Counted from the stretch's first letter, positions 31,021-39,927 are shown. The stretch is DNA of 64,000 bases from Planobispora rosea (GCF_014648175.1 NZ_BMQP01000003.1:1-64000), one strand, 5' to 3'. Program-made: numbers and translations. The notes: generated by a model from the letters alone, not told the origin.

Positions 31021-31544
31021 TGCACCTCGGGGGCCGGGAACGGCATGCCCTCCACGTCCTGGGCCCGGCCCGACGGGGTGAAGCCGAAGCGCTCGTAGAA
31101 GCGGCGGGCGCGGGTGTTGCCCTCCAGCACCCACAGCCCGGCCTCCCGGTGCCCCAGCTCGCGCAGGCGCTCGACGGAGCGCGTCATCAGGGCCAGGCCC
31201 AGGCCCGTGGACCAGTGCCCGGCGAGCACGTAGATCGCGTAGACCTCCCCGCCGCCGATCCCCTCGTCCCGGGCCGGGCCGTACAGGCTGAAGCCGGCGG
31301 TCTCCCCGTCCGGCTCCCCGTCCGTCTCCCCGGGCGGATTCCCGGCCGGGCCGCCCACGAGCAGGTGCTGCGCGCCGGAGCCGATCCGGCCGCGCCAGGC
31401 CTCCACCGCCCGGCGGGTGACGCTCAGCCCGTCGAGGAAGTCCTGAGGGAGCAGCCCCCGGTAGGCGGTTCTCCACGTCGCGTTCTTGATCCGCAGGACG
31501 GCCTCGACGTCGTCGCGGACTCCTTCTCGCACAAAGGCTCCCAT
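30966..31544 (-). CDS. GNAT-family N-acetyltransferase
   Basis: A 192-aa acyl-CoA-dependent transferase of the GNAT fold. The N-terminus has VREGVRDDVEAVLRIKNATW. Strand 4 is GEVYAIYVLAGHW (about 99-111), the acetyl-CoA loop is STGLGLALM rather than the classical Q/RxxGxG/A, and the C-terminal segment is GLWVLEGNTRARRFYERFGFTPSG. The acceptor is unknown. The gene overlaps the end of the CoxL-type gene on the opposite strand by 55 bp. A GATAAT box lies 8 bp before the ATG. Confidence 0.88.
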   Translation of the reverse strand: MGAFVREGVRDDVEAVLRIKNATWRTAYRGLLPQDFLDGLSVTRRAVEAWRGRIGSGAQHLLVGGPAGNPPGETDGEPDGETAGFSLYGPARDEGIGGGEVYAIYVLAGHWSTGLGLALMTRSVERLRELGHREAGLWVLEGNTRARRFYERFGFTPSGRAQDVEGMPFPAPEVHYRMSLAPVSADSADQTA

Positions 31545-31621
31545 ATCTGGTGATTATCCATTGGAGTCTCGGAGATATCCCTGATTGCGGTCTTCATCAA
31601 GGCCAGGCATCATTTCGACGC

Positions 31622-32785
31622 GTGACAGCAGTGAACCTGAGAAAAAGAGCCACGTCGGCCGCCGCGTGGGCTCTGCCGTACTGGACCCGCGGGCAGGCGG
31701 GGAGGGAGACTCCGCCGGAGCTGTTCCGGGTGCTGTACTTCGGGTGGCTCGCCGCTTTCACCCTGAAGGTGCTCGGAGCCTCCTGGGACGTCTCCTGGCA
31801 CTTCAAGTGGCTCCGCGACGACCTGGCGCCGCCGCACCTGCTCAACAGCGTCGGCACGGTCGTCGTGGTGGCCCTCACGATCATCCACGTCTACACCGGT
31901 TACGGCGTGGACAGGACCGCGCAGCGCCTCATCCAGTGGGGCACCGGAACGTTCCTGATCGCCGTTCCGCTGGACCTGATCAACCACCGGGTCAACGGGC
32001 TCGACATCACGTCGTGGAGCCCGTCGCACATGCTGCTGTACATCGGCACGTTCTTCATGATCTGCGGTGTGATCCGCGGCTGGTTCACGGGCGCCCCGCC
32101 CGGACGCACGCGCACGCTCGTCCTCGGCGGCCTGTTCGTGTTCATGTTCGAGAACGTCTGGTTCCCCGCCCAGCACCAGGAGTACGGCGTCTTCGGCATC
32201 CGGGCGTGGGACGCCGGCAAGCCCGAGGCCGAGCCGATCCTGCTGCAGTTCGCCGCCGACCAGATGGGCCGCCCCATCGACCGCGAGATGGTGGTCAACT
32301 TCTCGCTGCCGGTGCCCGATCAGGTCTACCCGCTCTACGGCGTGATGGCGGCGATGATCGTGCTGGTCTTCGCCCGCGCGATGATCGGCAAGAGGTTCGC
32401 GGCCACCGCGGTGGCCGGTGTCTACGTCGCCTACCGGACGCTGATCTGGCCGCTGCTGGCGGTGGCCGACTTCCCGCGCTCGGCGGTCCCGATCTTCCTG
32501 ATCGCCGGGGCGCTCGCGATCGACCTGGCGTTCCTGGTCCGGCACCCGGTCGTCCGGGCGCTGGCCGGTTCCGTCGTCGCGACCCTCGTGGTGGACCAGG
32601 TCCTGCGGCTGCAGAACGCGTGGGTGGCCTCCCCGCCGCTGATCAGCCCGGTCACCATGGCGATCGGAGGAGCCGGGCTCGCCGCGCTCTGGCTGGCCGG
32701 CGAGTGGTTCCTGACCCGCTACCGGCTCCGGGCCCCGGAGGAGGAGGCCGCTGCCGTCGCGGGGATCCCCGGCCGGCGCAGCTGA
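31622..32785 (+). CDS. Polytopic membrane protein with conserved-looking His/Asp/Trp motifs
   Basis: About 387 aa with roughly nine to ten hydrophobic helices. In and between the first helices are WDVSWHFKW, APPHLLNS and SPSHMLLYIG, a set of His, Asp and Trp residues that looks like a metal or quinone site. FENVWFPAQHQE lies between helices in the middle. I recall uncharacterised bacterial membrane proteins with a similar WDxxWH and PPHL pattern but cannot name the family. It converges on the CopC-CopD pair, so a copper role is possible but inferred. Starts at GTG31622 or GTG31631 are likely; no clear ribosome site is seen. Confidence 0.7.
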   Translation: MTAVNLRKRATSAAAWALPYWTRGQAGRETPPELFRVLYFGWLAAFTLKVLGASWDVSWHFKWLRDDLAPPHLLNSVGTVVVVALTIIHVYTGYGVDRTAQRLIQWGTGTFLIAVPLDLINHRVNGLDITSWSPSHMLLYIGTFFMICGVIRGWFTGAPPGRTRTLVLGGLFVFMFENVWFPAQHQEYGVFGIRAWDAGKPEAEPILLQFAADQMGRPIDREMVVNFSLPVPDQVYPLYGVMAAMIVLVFARAMIGKRFAATAVAGVYVAYRTLIWPLLAVADFPRSAVPIFLIAGALAIDLAFLVRHPVVRALAGSVVATLVVDQVLRLQNAWVASPPLISPVTMAIGGAGLAALWLAGEWFLTRYRLRAPEEEAAAVAGIPGRRS

Positions 32786-32793
32786 TCAGGCAA

Positions 32794-32822
32794 CCGCGCG
32801 GGGTGGGCGCCGCCCCGCGCGG
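32794..32822. terminator. Hairpin between convergent genes
   Basis: CCGCGCGGGG (32794-32803) pairs perfectly with CCCCGCGCGG (32813-32822) over a 9-nt loop, between the membrane protein stop and the copD-like stop. Confidence 0.7.
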
Positions 32823-32835
32823 ACGACGCCGCCTG

Positions 32836-33984
32836 TCACGCCGGAGGGATCTGGGCGGTCGTCAGGGCCACCGCGATCCCGTAGGCCATTCCCATCACGG
32901 TGACCTCGGCCGCCGCCCACCCGGCGACCGCCGTCCCCTCCCGCCGCTCGATCCGCGGCAGGAGGCGGAAGCGGATCTGGGCGGCGAGCGGGACCAGCAG
33001 CGCGGTGAGCGCGACCTTGACCAGCACGAGCAGGCCGTACTCGCTGGACAGCAGGTCACCGGGGAGCGCCACCCCGGGAGTGAGCGCCATGGTGGCCAGG
33101 CCGTTCACCAGCCCTGAGACGCCGACTACGATCAGCGCGAGGGTGGCCAGCCGGGAGAACCCCGGCAGGACCCGGGCCAGCAGCTCGCGGTCCCGGGCGA
33201 CCAACAGCGCGATCACGGCCAGTCCGCCGGTCCACGCCGCCGCGCCGAGCACGTGCAGCTCCATGGAGATCATGATGGGGTCGTGCCAGACCGACTCCAC
33301 CGCGTGGCCGGTGACCGGGATCGGCAGCAGGCCGAACAGGGCGATCACGATCCGCAGCTCGGCTGGGACCTTCTCGCCGAACCGCACCGCCAGCAGGCCG
33401 ATCCCGGCGTAGGCCAGCGCGCAGGCGGCGCTGAACAGCAGGCCCTGACCGGCGCCGACCTCGTTGACGTACTCGGCGACCATCCCCGGGGTGGGGACCG
33501 CGCCGGCGTTCAGCTCGGCGGTCAGGAAGACGATCGTCAGCAGCGCCAGCACCGCCCAGGCCCAGGCGAACGAGACCGCCAGCGGACGGGCGCGGCGCAT
33601 CACCGGCTCGGTGCGGTCCGGGTCGTCGAAGCCGAGCAGCCTGGGCAGGAAGCTCAGGCCGACCACCGCCACCGCCGCCAGGTCCAGCAGCACGCGCAGC
33701 ACCGGCAGGCCGTACTCCACCAGCGGACCGGGGAGCGCGATGCCCGGCACCGCCTCCGCGGCGCCGAACGCCGTCGCGACGAGGACGGCGGACACCGCCC
33801 CGGCGACGAGGCCCCAGGCCGGCAGCGCCCCTGCTCCCTCCGGCCCGCCGGTCCGCCCGATGCCGGGACCGGTGGCCGTGGCCACCCCGGCTCCCCCCGG
33901 GGCGGTTCCCTCCGCGGCCGTGCCGCCCTCGCCCGGGGCCGTGCCGCTGCCTTCCGGGGCCGTGCCGCTGCCTCCCGCGGTCAC
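32836..33984 (-). CDS. copD: CopD-family copper-associated membrane protein
   Basis: A 382-aa protein. After a Gly/Thr/Pro-rich N-terminal segment of about 65 residues come eight or so membrane helices. The CopD domain includes MISMELHVLGAAAWTGGLAVIALL, GFSRLATLALIVVGVSGLVNG and YGLLVLVKVALTALLVPLAA, with His residues (GHAVESVWHD, MELHVLG) suited to copper. Its GTG start overlaps the CopC stop by 4 bp, the standard copC-copD pairing for copper uptake or handling across the cytoplasmic membrane. Confidence 0.88.
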   Translation of the reverse strand: MTAGGSGTAPEGSGTAPGEGGTAAEGTAPGGAGVATATGPGIGRTGGPEGAGALPAWGLVAGAVSAVLVATAFGAAEAVPGIALPGPLVEYGLPVLRVLLDLAAVAVVGLSFLPRLLGFDDPDRTEPVMRRARPLAVSFAWAWAVLALLTIVFLTAELNAGAVPTPGMVAEYVNEVGAGQGLLFSAACALAYAGIGLLAVRFGEKVPAELRIVIALFGLLPIPVTGHAVESVWHDPIMISMELHVLGAAAWTGGLAVIALLVARDRELLARVLPGFSRLATLALIVVGVSGLVNGLATMALTPGVALPGDLLSSEYGLLVLVKVALTALLVPLAAQIRFRLLPRIERREGTAVAGWAAAEVTVMGMAYGIAVALTTAQIPPA

Positions 33985-34583
33985 TTCGCCTCCTCCCGGT
34001 CCCGGGTACGGCGCAGCGCCACGACCGTGGCGCCGCCCAGCACGACCAGGGCCCCGACGATCCAGACCACGGCCATCCCCGCGCCGCCGTTCTGCGCGGC
34101 CTCGGCCGCCTGGGCGCTGAGGTCGGGTGTGCTCGGGGGCGCCGCGGTGGGCGGGGGGTCCGTGGCAGGCTGGGAGGCGGTGCCCGGGCCCGGGGCGGTC
34201 AGGGTGAACTTCAGCGTGTCCGCCACCGGGTGACCGTCGGAGGACAGGATCCGGTAGCCCACGACGTACTCGCCGGCGGGGCCGAGGGGGCGGACCGCGA
34301 CGCTGGCCTTCTCGCCGTTGACGGCGGTCTTGCCCTCCTCCCAGCGGGTGCCGTCCGGGCCGGTCACGGTGATCTGCGCGAAGCCCTGCCGTACCGCCTG
34401 GTCGAAGGTGAGTGTGATCTTCTCCGGCGCGGTGGCGAGCCGGGCGCCGTCCTCCGGGTCGCTGCCGATCAGCACGTTGTGGGCCCGCGCGGGCGCGACC
34501 GTGCCGAGCAGCGCGACGCCGGCCAGCAGTACGACGGTCAGTAGCCGCAGCACCGGCCGCGGCCTTGCGTTTGTTGTCCTCAT
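33981..34583 (-). CDS. copC: CopC-family extracytoplasmic copper-binding protein
   Basis: A 200-aa protein. The signal peptide ends APARA at about residue 34, leaving His35 (HNVLIGSDPEDGARL) as the mature N-terminus. With DGHP (Asp116, His118) this gives the Cu(II) site of CopC. The immunoglobulin-like domain covers about 35-130. A Pro/Thr/Ala-rich linker leads to a C-terminal membrane helix (about 170-190) and a basic tail, so it is anchored outside the membrane beside CopD. Such anchored CopC forms are usual in Gram-positive bacteria. Translational coupling with copD is evident. Confidence 0.92.
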   Translation of the reverse strand: MRTTNARPRPVLRLLTVVLLAGVALLGTVAPARAHNVLIGSDPEDGARLATAPEKITLTFDQAVRQGFAQITVTGPDGTRWEEGKTAVNGEKASVAVRPLGPAGEYVVGYRILSSDGHPVADTLKFTLTAPGPGTASQPATDPPPTAAPPSTPDLSAQAAEAAQNGGAGMAVVWIVGALVVLGGATVVALRRTRDREEAK

Positions 34584-34701
34584 AGCCCGACCATGTTCCC
34601 ACCCCGGATGCTCACCCGGGCAACCGCGGGACCCTCCGGCGAGTCCACCGGCGGGGCCCGGGCGCCGTCCGGACCGGGGCCGGGCGTGACGTCCCGGCCG
34701 G

Positions 34702-35592
34702 TCACTCCGGAGGGGAGACGCCTCCCGCGTGACCGGCGCCGACCAGCTCAAGGAACGCCCTGGTCGCCGAGGACGGCCGGTTGTCCCAGACCAGGTGCTC
34801 CACCCGCGCGGGAGCACCGCGGAGGCGGATGACGCGCAGGTCGGGGAAGCGCGGCGCGTACGCGGCCGGCAGCATGCCCACGCCGAGGCCCTGCCGTACC
34901 AGGTCGACCATGAAGTCGGCGGACGACACCTCGAAGGGCACCTCGCGTCGCACCCCCGCGACCGCGAAGGCCTCGTCCGACTGCGCCCGCCCGGCCGTGC
35001 CGGCGCGGAAGTCGATGAACGGCTCGTCCGCCAGGCTCCGCAGCTCCACCTCCCGCTCCGCCAGGTGGTAGTCCGGCGCGACCACGGCGACCAGCTCGCC
35101 TCCGCCGAGCCGGAGACTCCGCACGCCCTTCGGCTCCGTCCGGGGCGGCAGGCCGAGGAACGCGACGTCGACGCCGCCCCGCCGGACCCGCTCGATCAGA
35201 TCCTGGCTGCCCGCAGAGGTGAGCGTGATGCGCACCCGGGGGTGGCGTCGGCGGTAGTCCCGCAGGAGGACCGGGAGGTCGACGGCGGCGACCGTGGGGA
35301 TGGCGCCGACGGCGAGCCGCCCGCGGATCTCCCCGCCGGCGGCCGCGACCTCGGCCCGCGCGCGGTCCGCGGCCTCCAGGCACTGCCGGGCCGCGGGCAG
35401 GAACGCCTCTCCGGCGGGCGTCAGCCGTACGCGCCGGCTGGTGCGCTCGAACAGCCGGGCGCCGAGCTCCCGTTCCAGCGCCGCGATCTGATGACTGAGC
35501 GCCGACTGCACCACCCGGCAGCGCTCGGCCGCCCGGGTGAAGTTGAGGGTCTCCGCGACCGCGACGACGTACCTCAGCTGCTGCAGCTCCAT
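34702..35592 (-). CDS. LysR-family transcriptional regulator
   Basis: A 296-aa LysR-type regulator. The N-terminal winged HTH is MELQQLRYVVAVAETLNFTRAAERCRVVQSALSHQI (first 36 residues), then a linker helix and a periplasmic-binding-like effector domain from about residue 90 (GRLAVGAIPTVAAVDLP). It is divergent from the MFS exporter gene, and the shared 180-bp region carries two perfect palindromes, so it probably controls that exporter and itself. The effector is unknown. Confidence 0.93.
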   Translation of the reverse strand: MELQQLRYVVAVAETLNFTRAAERCRVVQSALSHQIAALERELGARLFERTSRRVRLTPAGEAFLPAARQCLEAADRARAEVAAAGGEIRGRLAVGAIPTVAAVDLPVLLRDYRRRHPRVRITLTSAGSQDLIERVRRGGVDVAFLGLPPRTEPKGVRSLRLGGGELVAVVAPDYHLAEREVELRSLADEPFIDFRAGTAGRAQSDEAFAVAGVRREVPFEVSSADFMVDLVRQGLGVGMLPAAYAPRFPDLRVIRLRGAPARVEHLVWDNRPSSATRAFLELVGAGHAGGVSPPE

Positions 35593-35608
35593 TCAACCAT
35601 CATAAATT

Positions 35609-35620
35609 GCGATCGATCGC
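35609..35620. promoter_or_regulatory. Perfect 12-bp palindrome (LysR/MFS intergenic)
   Basis: GCGATCGATCGC lies 17 bp upstream of the LysR start, placed for autoregulation. Confidence 0.5.
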
Positions 35621-35641
35621 GATGAAAAGTATGTGTTGGAC

Positions 35642-35655
35642 TCATTGATCAATGA
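35642..35655. promoter_or_regulatory. Perfect 14-bp palindrome (LysR/MFS intergenic)
   Basis: TCATTGATCAATGA is a perfect palindrome whose centre is 34 bp from that of the GCGATCGATCGC site, about three helical turns. It is a good candidate for the LysR activation or recognition site. Confidence 0.5.
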
Positions 35656-35772
35656 TCGCGCACCCTTGGGAGCGGACGGAAACCTCTCCGGGCGGAGAGG
35701 AGCCGATCAATGCCGTAGCCCGTTCTCTCCGTCCACGACCCCTGCCAATCCGGAACAGTCGGAAAGAAAAAA

Positions 35773-36963
35773 GTGGCCACACTCGATACACGCTCGCAAT
35801 CAACCCTCAGACCATGGCTGGGTGTTTCCGCGATCACCGCCAGCCTCTTCGTCTTCCTCACCACCGAGCTGATGCCCGTGGGCCTGCTCACCCCGGTAAG
35901 CGCGAGCCTGGGCATATCGGTGGGCACCGCCGGGCTGATGGTCACTCTGTACGGCATCTCGGCCGGGCTGGGCGTGCCGTTCATCGTGGCCTGGACCAGA
36001 CGCGTCAACCGGCGCGTCCTGCTGTCCGCGCTCCTGGCGGTGCTGACCCTGGGAAACGTCGTCACCGCCGTCTCGCCGAACTACCCGCTGGTCCTGACGA
36101 CGCGGCTCGTCATGGGGTTCGCCAGCGGCGTGTTCTGGGCCATAGGCGTGAGCATGGCGATGCGCCTGGTCCCGGAACGCCACGCGAGCAGGGCGGCCGC
36201 GGTCGTGATGTCCGGCATCTCGGTCGCCGCGGTCGTCGGCATACCGCTGGGCACGGTCCTGGAGAGCCTCACCGACTGGCGGACCACGTTCCTCATCTGG
36301 GCTGGCCTGAGCGCGCTGGTGCTCCTCGCGGTCGTCGCCGTGATCCCGTCGCTGCCGTCGGCGAACGCGGTCCCGGTCCGGGAGGTCTTCCTGCTCCCGC
36401 TCAGGAACGCGCGGCTGCGCACGGTGCTGCTGACCGTCGTGCTCTTCGTGCTCGGCCATTTCGGGGCGTACACGTTCGTGCGCCCCTATCTTGAGGAGAG
36501 CGCATCCGCCACGCCCTTCTTCGTCACCGCGGTGCTGATGGTCTACGGCGTCGGAGGCGCGGCCGGGAACCTCATCGCCGGATACACGGTGAACAGGAAT
36601 CTGAGGGGCAGCTCCGTCGCCGGTTGTGCGGGGCTCGTGGCGTCCCTGCTGTCACTGCTCACGATCGGTCACGGGCAGGCCGGCGCGATCGTCTCCCTGG
36701 CCCTGTGGGGAGTCTCCTTCGGTGTCGTGCAGCTGTGCCAGGTCAACATGACCCAGGCCGCCGCGCCCGACACCTTCGAGGCCGCGATGTCGCTCAACAC
36801 CATGGCGTACAACACCTCCATCGCGATCGGAGCGCTTGCCGGCGGGCTGTTCGCCGATCACCTGGGCGTCACCGGCGTCGTCTGGTTCGGCGTGGCCCTG
36901 ACGGCGGCCTCGCTGCTCCTGACGCTCGGCACCCGCCGCCGGGCCCCGCGCACCGCGGCGTGA
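35773..36963 (+). CDS. MFS transporter (DHA1-like exporter)
   Basis: A 396-aa major facilitator protein with 12 predicted helices. The first helix is ITASLFVFLTTELMPVGLL, the loop 2-3 region has WTRRVNRRVLL, and helix 4 has TRLVMGFASGVFWAIGVSMAMRLV. This pattern, with TTELMPVGLLTPV, is that of the AraJ/CmlA-like sugar or drug exporters. GTG35773 follows GGAAAG. It is divergent from the LysR gene, its probable regulator. The substrate is unknown. A strong hairpin follows. Confidence 0.92.
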   Translation: MATLDTRSQSTLRPWLGVSAITASLFVFLTTELMPVGLLTPVSASLGISVGTAGLMVTLYGISAGLGVPFIVAWTRRVNRRVLLSALLAVLTLGNVVTAVSPNYPLVLTTRLVMGFASGVFWAIGVSMAMRLVPERHASRAAAVVMSGISVAAVVGIPLGTVLESLTDWRTTFLIWAGLSALVLLAVVAVIPSLPSANAVPVREVFLLPLRNARLRTVLLTVVLFVLGHFGAYTFVRPYLEESASATPFFVTAVLMVYGVGGAAGNLIAGYTVNRNLRGSSVAGCAGLVASLLSLLTIGHGQAGAIVSLALWGVSFGVVQLCQVNMTQAAAPDTFEAAMSLNTMAYNTSIAIGALAGGLFADHLGVTGVVWFGVALTAASLLLTLGTRRRAPRTAA

Positions 36964-37000
36964 GCGAGCGGGAACGCGCGCCGGTTACCCCGGGAAGCGA

Positions 37001-37034
37001 ACCGCCCGGCCCCGGGGTCTCCGGGCCGGGCGGT
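37001..37034. terminator. Bidirectional terminator, 12-bp perfect stem
   Basis: ACCGCCCGGCCC (37001-37012) pairs perfectly with GGGCCGGGCGGT (37023-37034) over a 10-nt loop. It separates the convergent MFS and chitinase genes. Confidence 0.8.
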
Positions 37035-37102
37035 CCTGTCTCCGCTGTCCGAGGGCCGTCACGCCGAGTCAGCGGGAGTCGTGGGGCTACGGGAGCCCGG
37101 GT

Positions 37103-39412
37103 TCAGCAGGGGCCGAGGTCCTTCCAGACGCCCCACTCGCCGGTGGTTCCGGGCTCGTTGTTCTGGGTCCACCACTTGGCCTCCCAGGTGCGGCCCTTGT
37201 GCGAGACCCTGTTGCCGCCGGTGTAGACCTTGCCGGCCTCCCAGGCGGGGTCGGCGCAGGTGCCGCCCGGGTCCTGGGTGACGGTCGGCGTCGGGGTGGG
37301 GTCGGGGCCGGTGGCGCCGCGGGCGTTCTCGAAGGCCAGGCCGTACGTCTTGCCGCCGAAGGTCAGCGTGTAGTTGGCCGGGCCGGGGACCGGCAGGTAG
37401 TAGACGTAGTCCATGGTCACCGAGGCGCCGGGGGCCAGGGACTGCCAGGCGGGCAGCTTCACCGAGACGCGGTGGAAGTCGCCCTTCAAGCCGCCGACGT
37501 TGCCGGCGGTGGAGTGCTCGCTGCTGATCACCTTCAGGCCGAAGCCGGACTGGTCCTTGGCGTTGTTCGGTGCGGCGGTGGCGTAGTCCCACTGGAACTC
37601 CGCGCCGCCCGGGATCGTCACCGCGGACTTGTTGGTGATGGTCAGCTTGGGGCTGATCGGGTAGTTGCTGTCACCGGCCGGGAAGGCGCCCGCCTCGATC
37701 CGCACGTCGAGCTTCTCGTTCGGGATCGCGACCTTGGCGCGGGTGGCGCCGTACGGCGTGGCGGTCTTCAGCTTGTCGTACATCAAGGTCGTGAGCGTGT
37801 CGCCCATGAAGTACTCGCCCTTGGCGGCGTCCCAGTCGTAGTCGCCGGCCAGCTCCCAGATCATGATGCCGCCGATGCCCTTGTCCTTGACGTAGTCGAT
37901 CTTGGCGCCGATCGACTTCTCGTTCTCGGTGGACAGGAACACCTTCTTGGTCGGGTTCCACAGCCACGGCGCGACCAGGGTCGGGTCGTAGTGCTCGGTG
38001 TAGGTGCCGGTCAGCCTGTCCTCGGGGTCGGCCGGGTCGAGGCCGTAGACGGGGGCGTAGGAGCCGATGCGGCCCTCGGCGAGGTTCTTGGCGTGCCAGA
38101 GCGGGTTGCCGCCGCCGCTGACCTCCTTGTCGTTCTCCAGGTCGTGCCAGAGGTTGTCGACGCCGCGCGCGCCGTCGCCGCAGGTGGTCAGGCCGGTCGG
38201 GCAGTTGGAGCCGACCGCCTTGCCCCACAGGCCGTTGGTCCCGCCGGTGACGTTGCGCCAGCCGCGCGTGTAGTACGGCACGCCGATGTTGATCCGGCCG
38301 GACTGCACGGCGCCGCGGAAGTAGTGGTAGGCCCAGTCGGTGTTCAGGTAGCCGATGCCGCCGTACTGGGAGGTCGTGTAGACGCCCCACTTGGCCAGCT
38401 CGGCGTCCTTGCCGTCGTCGTAGAGCGCGGCGTTGGGGCCGACGAACTCGTTCCAGGCGCCGTGCAGGTCGTAGGACATGATGTTGACGTAGTCCAGGTA
38501 CTGGGTGACCTGGAAGGTCTCCATGCCGCGCAGCAGGTAGCCCGAGGAGGGCGAGGCGATCGTCAGCAGGTAGTACCTGCCGTCGGCCGCGGAGGCGGCG
38601 TTGAGCCTGTCGCGCAGGGTCTTCATCAGCGCGACGTAGCCCTTCATCAGTGACCCACGGCGGGCGTTGGCGAGCTGCCAGTCCAGCGGGTGGCCGGCGT
38701 CCTTCATCGAGGTCGGGTACTCGTAGTCGATGTCGACGCCGTTGAAGCCGTACTTCCTGATGAAGTCCACCGTGGACGCGGCGAAGGCGTCGATGCCCGC
38801 CTGGTTGACCGAGCCGTCGGCGTTGGTGGTCATCGAGTAGAAGCCGCCGGAGGCCACGCGGGTGCCGGAGGAGTCGAAGTAGCCGCCGGTCTCGGCCCAG
38901 CCGCCGACGCTGATCAGCGTCTTGACGTCGGGGTGGGCCTTCTTGTGCTTGTTGAGCAGGTTGAAGTGCCCCTTGTACGGCAGCGCGGGGTCGGCCGCGT
39001 CGATGCCGGGCCATTCCATGCCGGTGGCCGCGTTGCCCGGCCCGTCGGCGCCGACGGAGATCCTGTTGTCCTTGCCGACGTGCGCGAACGCGTAGTTGAT
39101 GTGAGTGATCTTGTCCCACGGGATGTCCTTGGCCAGGTAGGACGGCTGGCCGTTCTTGCCCGTGCGCCACCCGGTGAAGTAGCCGATGATCCGGCGGGGG
39201 TGGTCGGCCCCCATCTTCTCCCGGCCGTTCTCGTCGTAGGCCAGGCAGAAGGGGACGTCGAGGCCCGGTGTCGTGTAGAGGCCGTCCGGGCGGCAGGTCT
39301 CGTGGTCGACGGCCGCGGCGGCCGTCCCGGAGAGGACTCCGGTGAGCGCTCCGGCGAGGAGCGCGAGGGACGCGCCGGCCGCTGCGAGGCCGGTACGCAG
39401 GCGTGAGGACAC
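37103..39412 (-). CDS. Secreted GH18 chitinase with ChiC and CBM5/12 modules
   Basis: About 769 aa. A signal peptide (about 1-34, ending TAAAA) is followed by a GH18 barrel with the catalytic GVDIDYEYP (Asp227, Asp229, acid Glu231), SVGGWAE and YVNIMSYDLHG, ending IGGIMIWELAGDYDWD. A chitinase C-type beta module follows (AKVAIPNEKLDVRIEAG onward), then a Pro/Thr linker (DPTPTPTVTQD) and a C-terminal CBM5/12 chitin-binding module (WEAGKVYTGGNRVSHKG). It hydrolyses chitin outside the cell. The GTG at 39412 suits the signal peptide, though the AAAGG site is somewhat far; in-frame ATGs exist upstream. Confidence 0.93.
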   Translation of the reverse strand: MSSRLRTGLAAAGASLALLAGALTGVLSGTAAAAVDHETCRPDGLYTTPGLDVPFCLAYDENGREKMGADHPRRIIGYFTGWRTGKNGQPSYLAKDIPWDKITHINYAFAHVGKDNRISVGADGPGNAATGMEWPGIDAADPALPYKGHFNLLNKHKKAHPDVKTLISVGGWAETGGYFDSSGTRVASGGFYSMTTNADGSVNQAGIDAFAASTVDFIRKYGFNGVDIDYEYPTSMKDAGHPLDWQLANARRGSLMKGYVALMKTLRDRLNAASAADGRYYLLTIASPSSGYLLRGMETFQVTQYLDYVNIMSYDLHGAWNEFVGPNAALYDDGKDAELAKWGVYTTSQYGGIGYLNTDWAYHYFRGAVQSGRINIGVPYYTRGWRNVTGGTNGLWGKAVGSNCPTGLTTCGDGARGVDNLWHDLENDKEVSGGGNPLWHAKNLAEGRIGSYAPVYGLDPADPEDRLTGTYTEHYDPTLVAPWLWNPTKKVFLSTENEKSIGAKIDYVKDKGIGGIMIWELAGDYDWDAAKGEYFMGDTLTTLMYDKLKTATPYGATRAKVAIPNEKLDVRIEAGAFPAGDSNYPISPKLTITNKSAVTIPGGAEFQWDYATAAPNNAKDQSGFGLKVISSEHSTAGNVGGLKGDFHRVSVKLPAWQSLAPGASVTMDYVYYLPVPGPANYTLTFGGKTYGLAFENARGATGPDPTPTPTVTQDPGGTCADPAWEAGKVYTGGNRVSHKGRTWEAKWWTQNNEPGTTGEWGVWKDLGPC

Positions 39413-39517
39413 GGGGGGTGTGCCACCTTTCACGAGCAGGCGTGGATGTGCCCGGGGCATGTCCGGCGGAATCCGCCGGACGTACCCCACCCGCCCCCGT
39501 TCGGGTTGTTGATCGTG

Positions 39518-39546
39518 AAACTATGCGCTCCGACCTGGACCGTCAA
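39518..39546 (-). promoter_or_regulatory. Chitinase promoter
   Basis: On the minus strand TTGACG (39546-39541), a 17-bp spacer and TAGTTT (39523-39518) form a good sigma-70-type promoter. The spacer contains GGTCCAGGTC, a partial match to the GGTCYAGACC-type elements of Streptomyces chitinase promoters. Predicted leader is about 100 nt. Confidence 0.6.
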
Positions 39547-39558
39547 TCCTTTCTTTTA

Positions 39559-39570
39559 GGAAACTTTCTT
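39559..39570. promoter_or_regulatory. Operator-like box GAAACTTTC upstream of chitinase promoter
   Basis: GGAAACTTTCTT contains AAACTTTC, the core found beside the LacI gene and in the sugar operon leader. It lies 12 bp upstream of the chitinase -35. Confidence 0.4.
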
Positions 39571-39616
39571 GATAATTAGAGGGCCGGCCACCTCTGCGCC
39601 CCCCGGGTTCGCGCCC

Positions 39617-39853
39617 TCAGCCCTGGCGGTTGGTCCCCATGTGCTGGCCCCGGCGCAGCGGCATCGACTGCTTGGCCAGGCGCTGCGTCTGGCGCTGGCT
39701 CCGGGCGCCGCCGGAGCCCTGGTCGCCTCCCCGGCCGCTGCGGCCCTTCTCCTCCCGCAGCTGGGCGGAGGTCACCGGGCCGGGTCCCTTGCGGACCGGG
39801 TCCGCCTTCTGCTGCTGGTGCTGCGCCTTCGTCTGACGTGACTTCGAACTCAT
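39617..39853 (-). CDS. Small basic low-complexity protein
   Basis: A 78-aa very basic protein rich in Gln, Lys, Arg, Gly and Ser (MSSKSRQTKAQHQQQKADP, GRSGRGGDQGSGGARSQRQ). No membrane helix or Cys; probably disordered and possibly nucleic-acid-binding. I do not recognise it. The ATG at 39853 has a G-rich tract upstream. It follows the LacI gene by 74 bp on the same strand. Confidence 0.55.
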   Translation of the reverse strand: MSSKSRQTKAQHQQQKADPVRKGPGPVTSAQLREEKGRSGRGGDQGSGGARSQRQTQRLAKQSMPLRRGQHMGTNRQG

Positions 39854-39927
39854 GAGAACCCCCGAGAGATTTTTCATTTAAAGGGGCTTATGTCCGTTTT
39901 GTGGAAAGGGAAACGCGCGTCCCGGAG

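Noticed and set aside
32836..34602. 588-codon reading of the copD gene
   Set aside because: The first 206 codons are an antiframe reading of copC. The GTG at 33984, overlapping the copC stop, is the real start.
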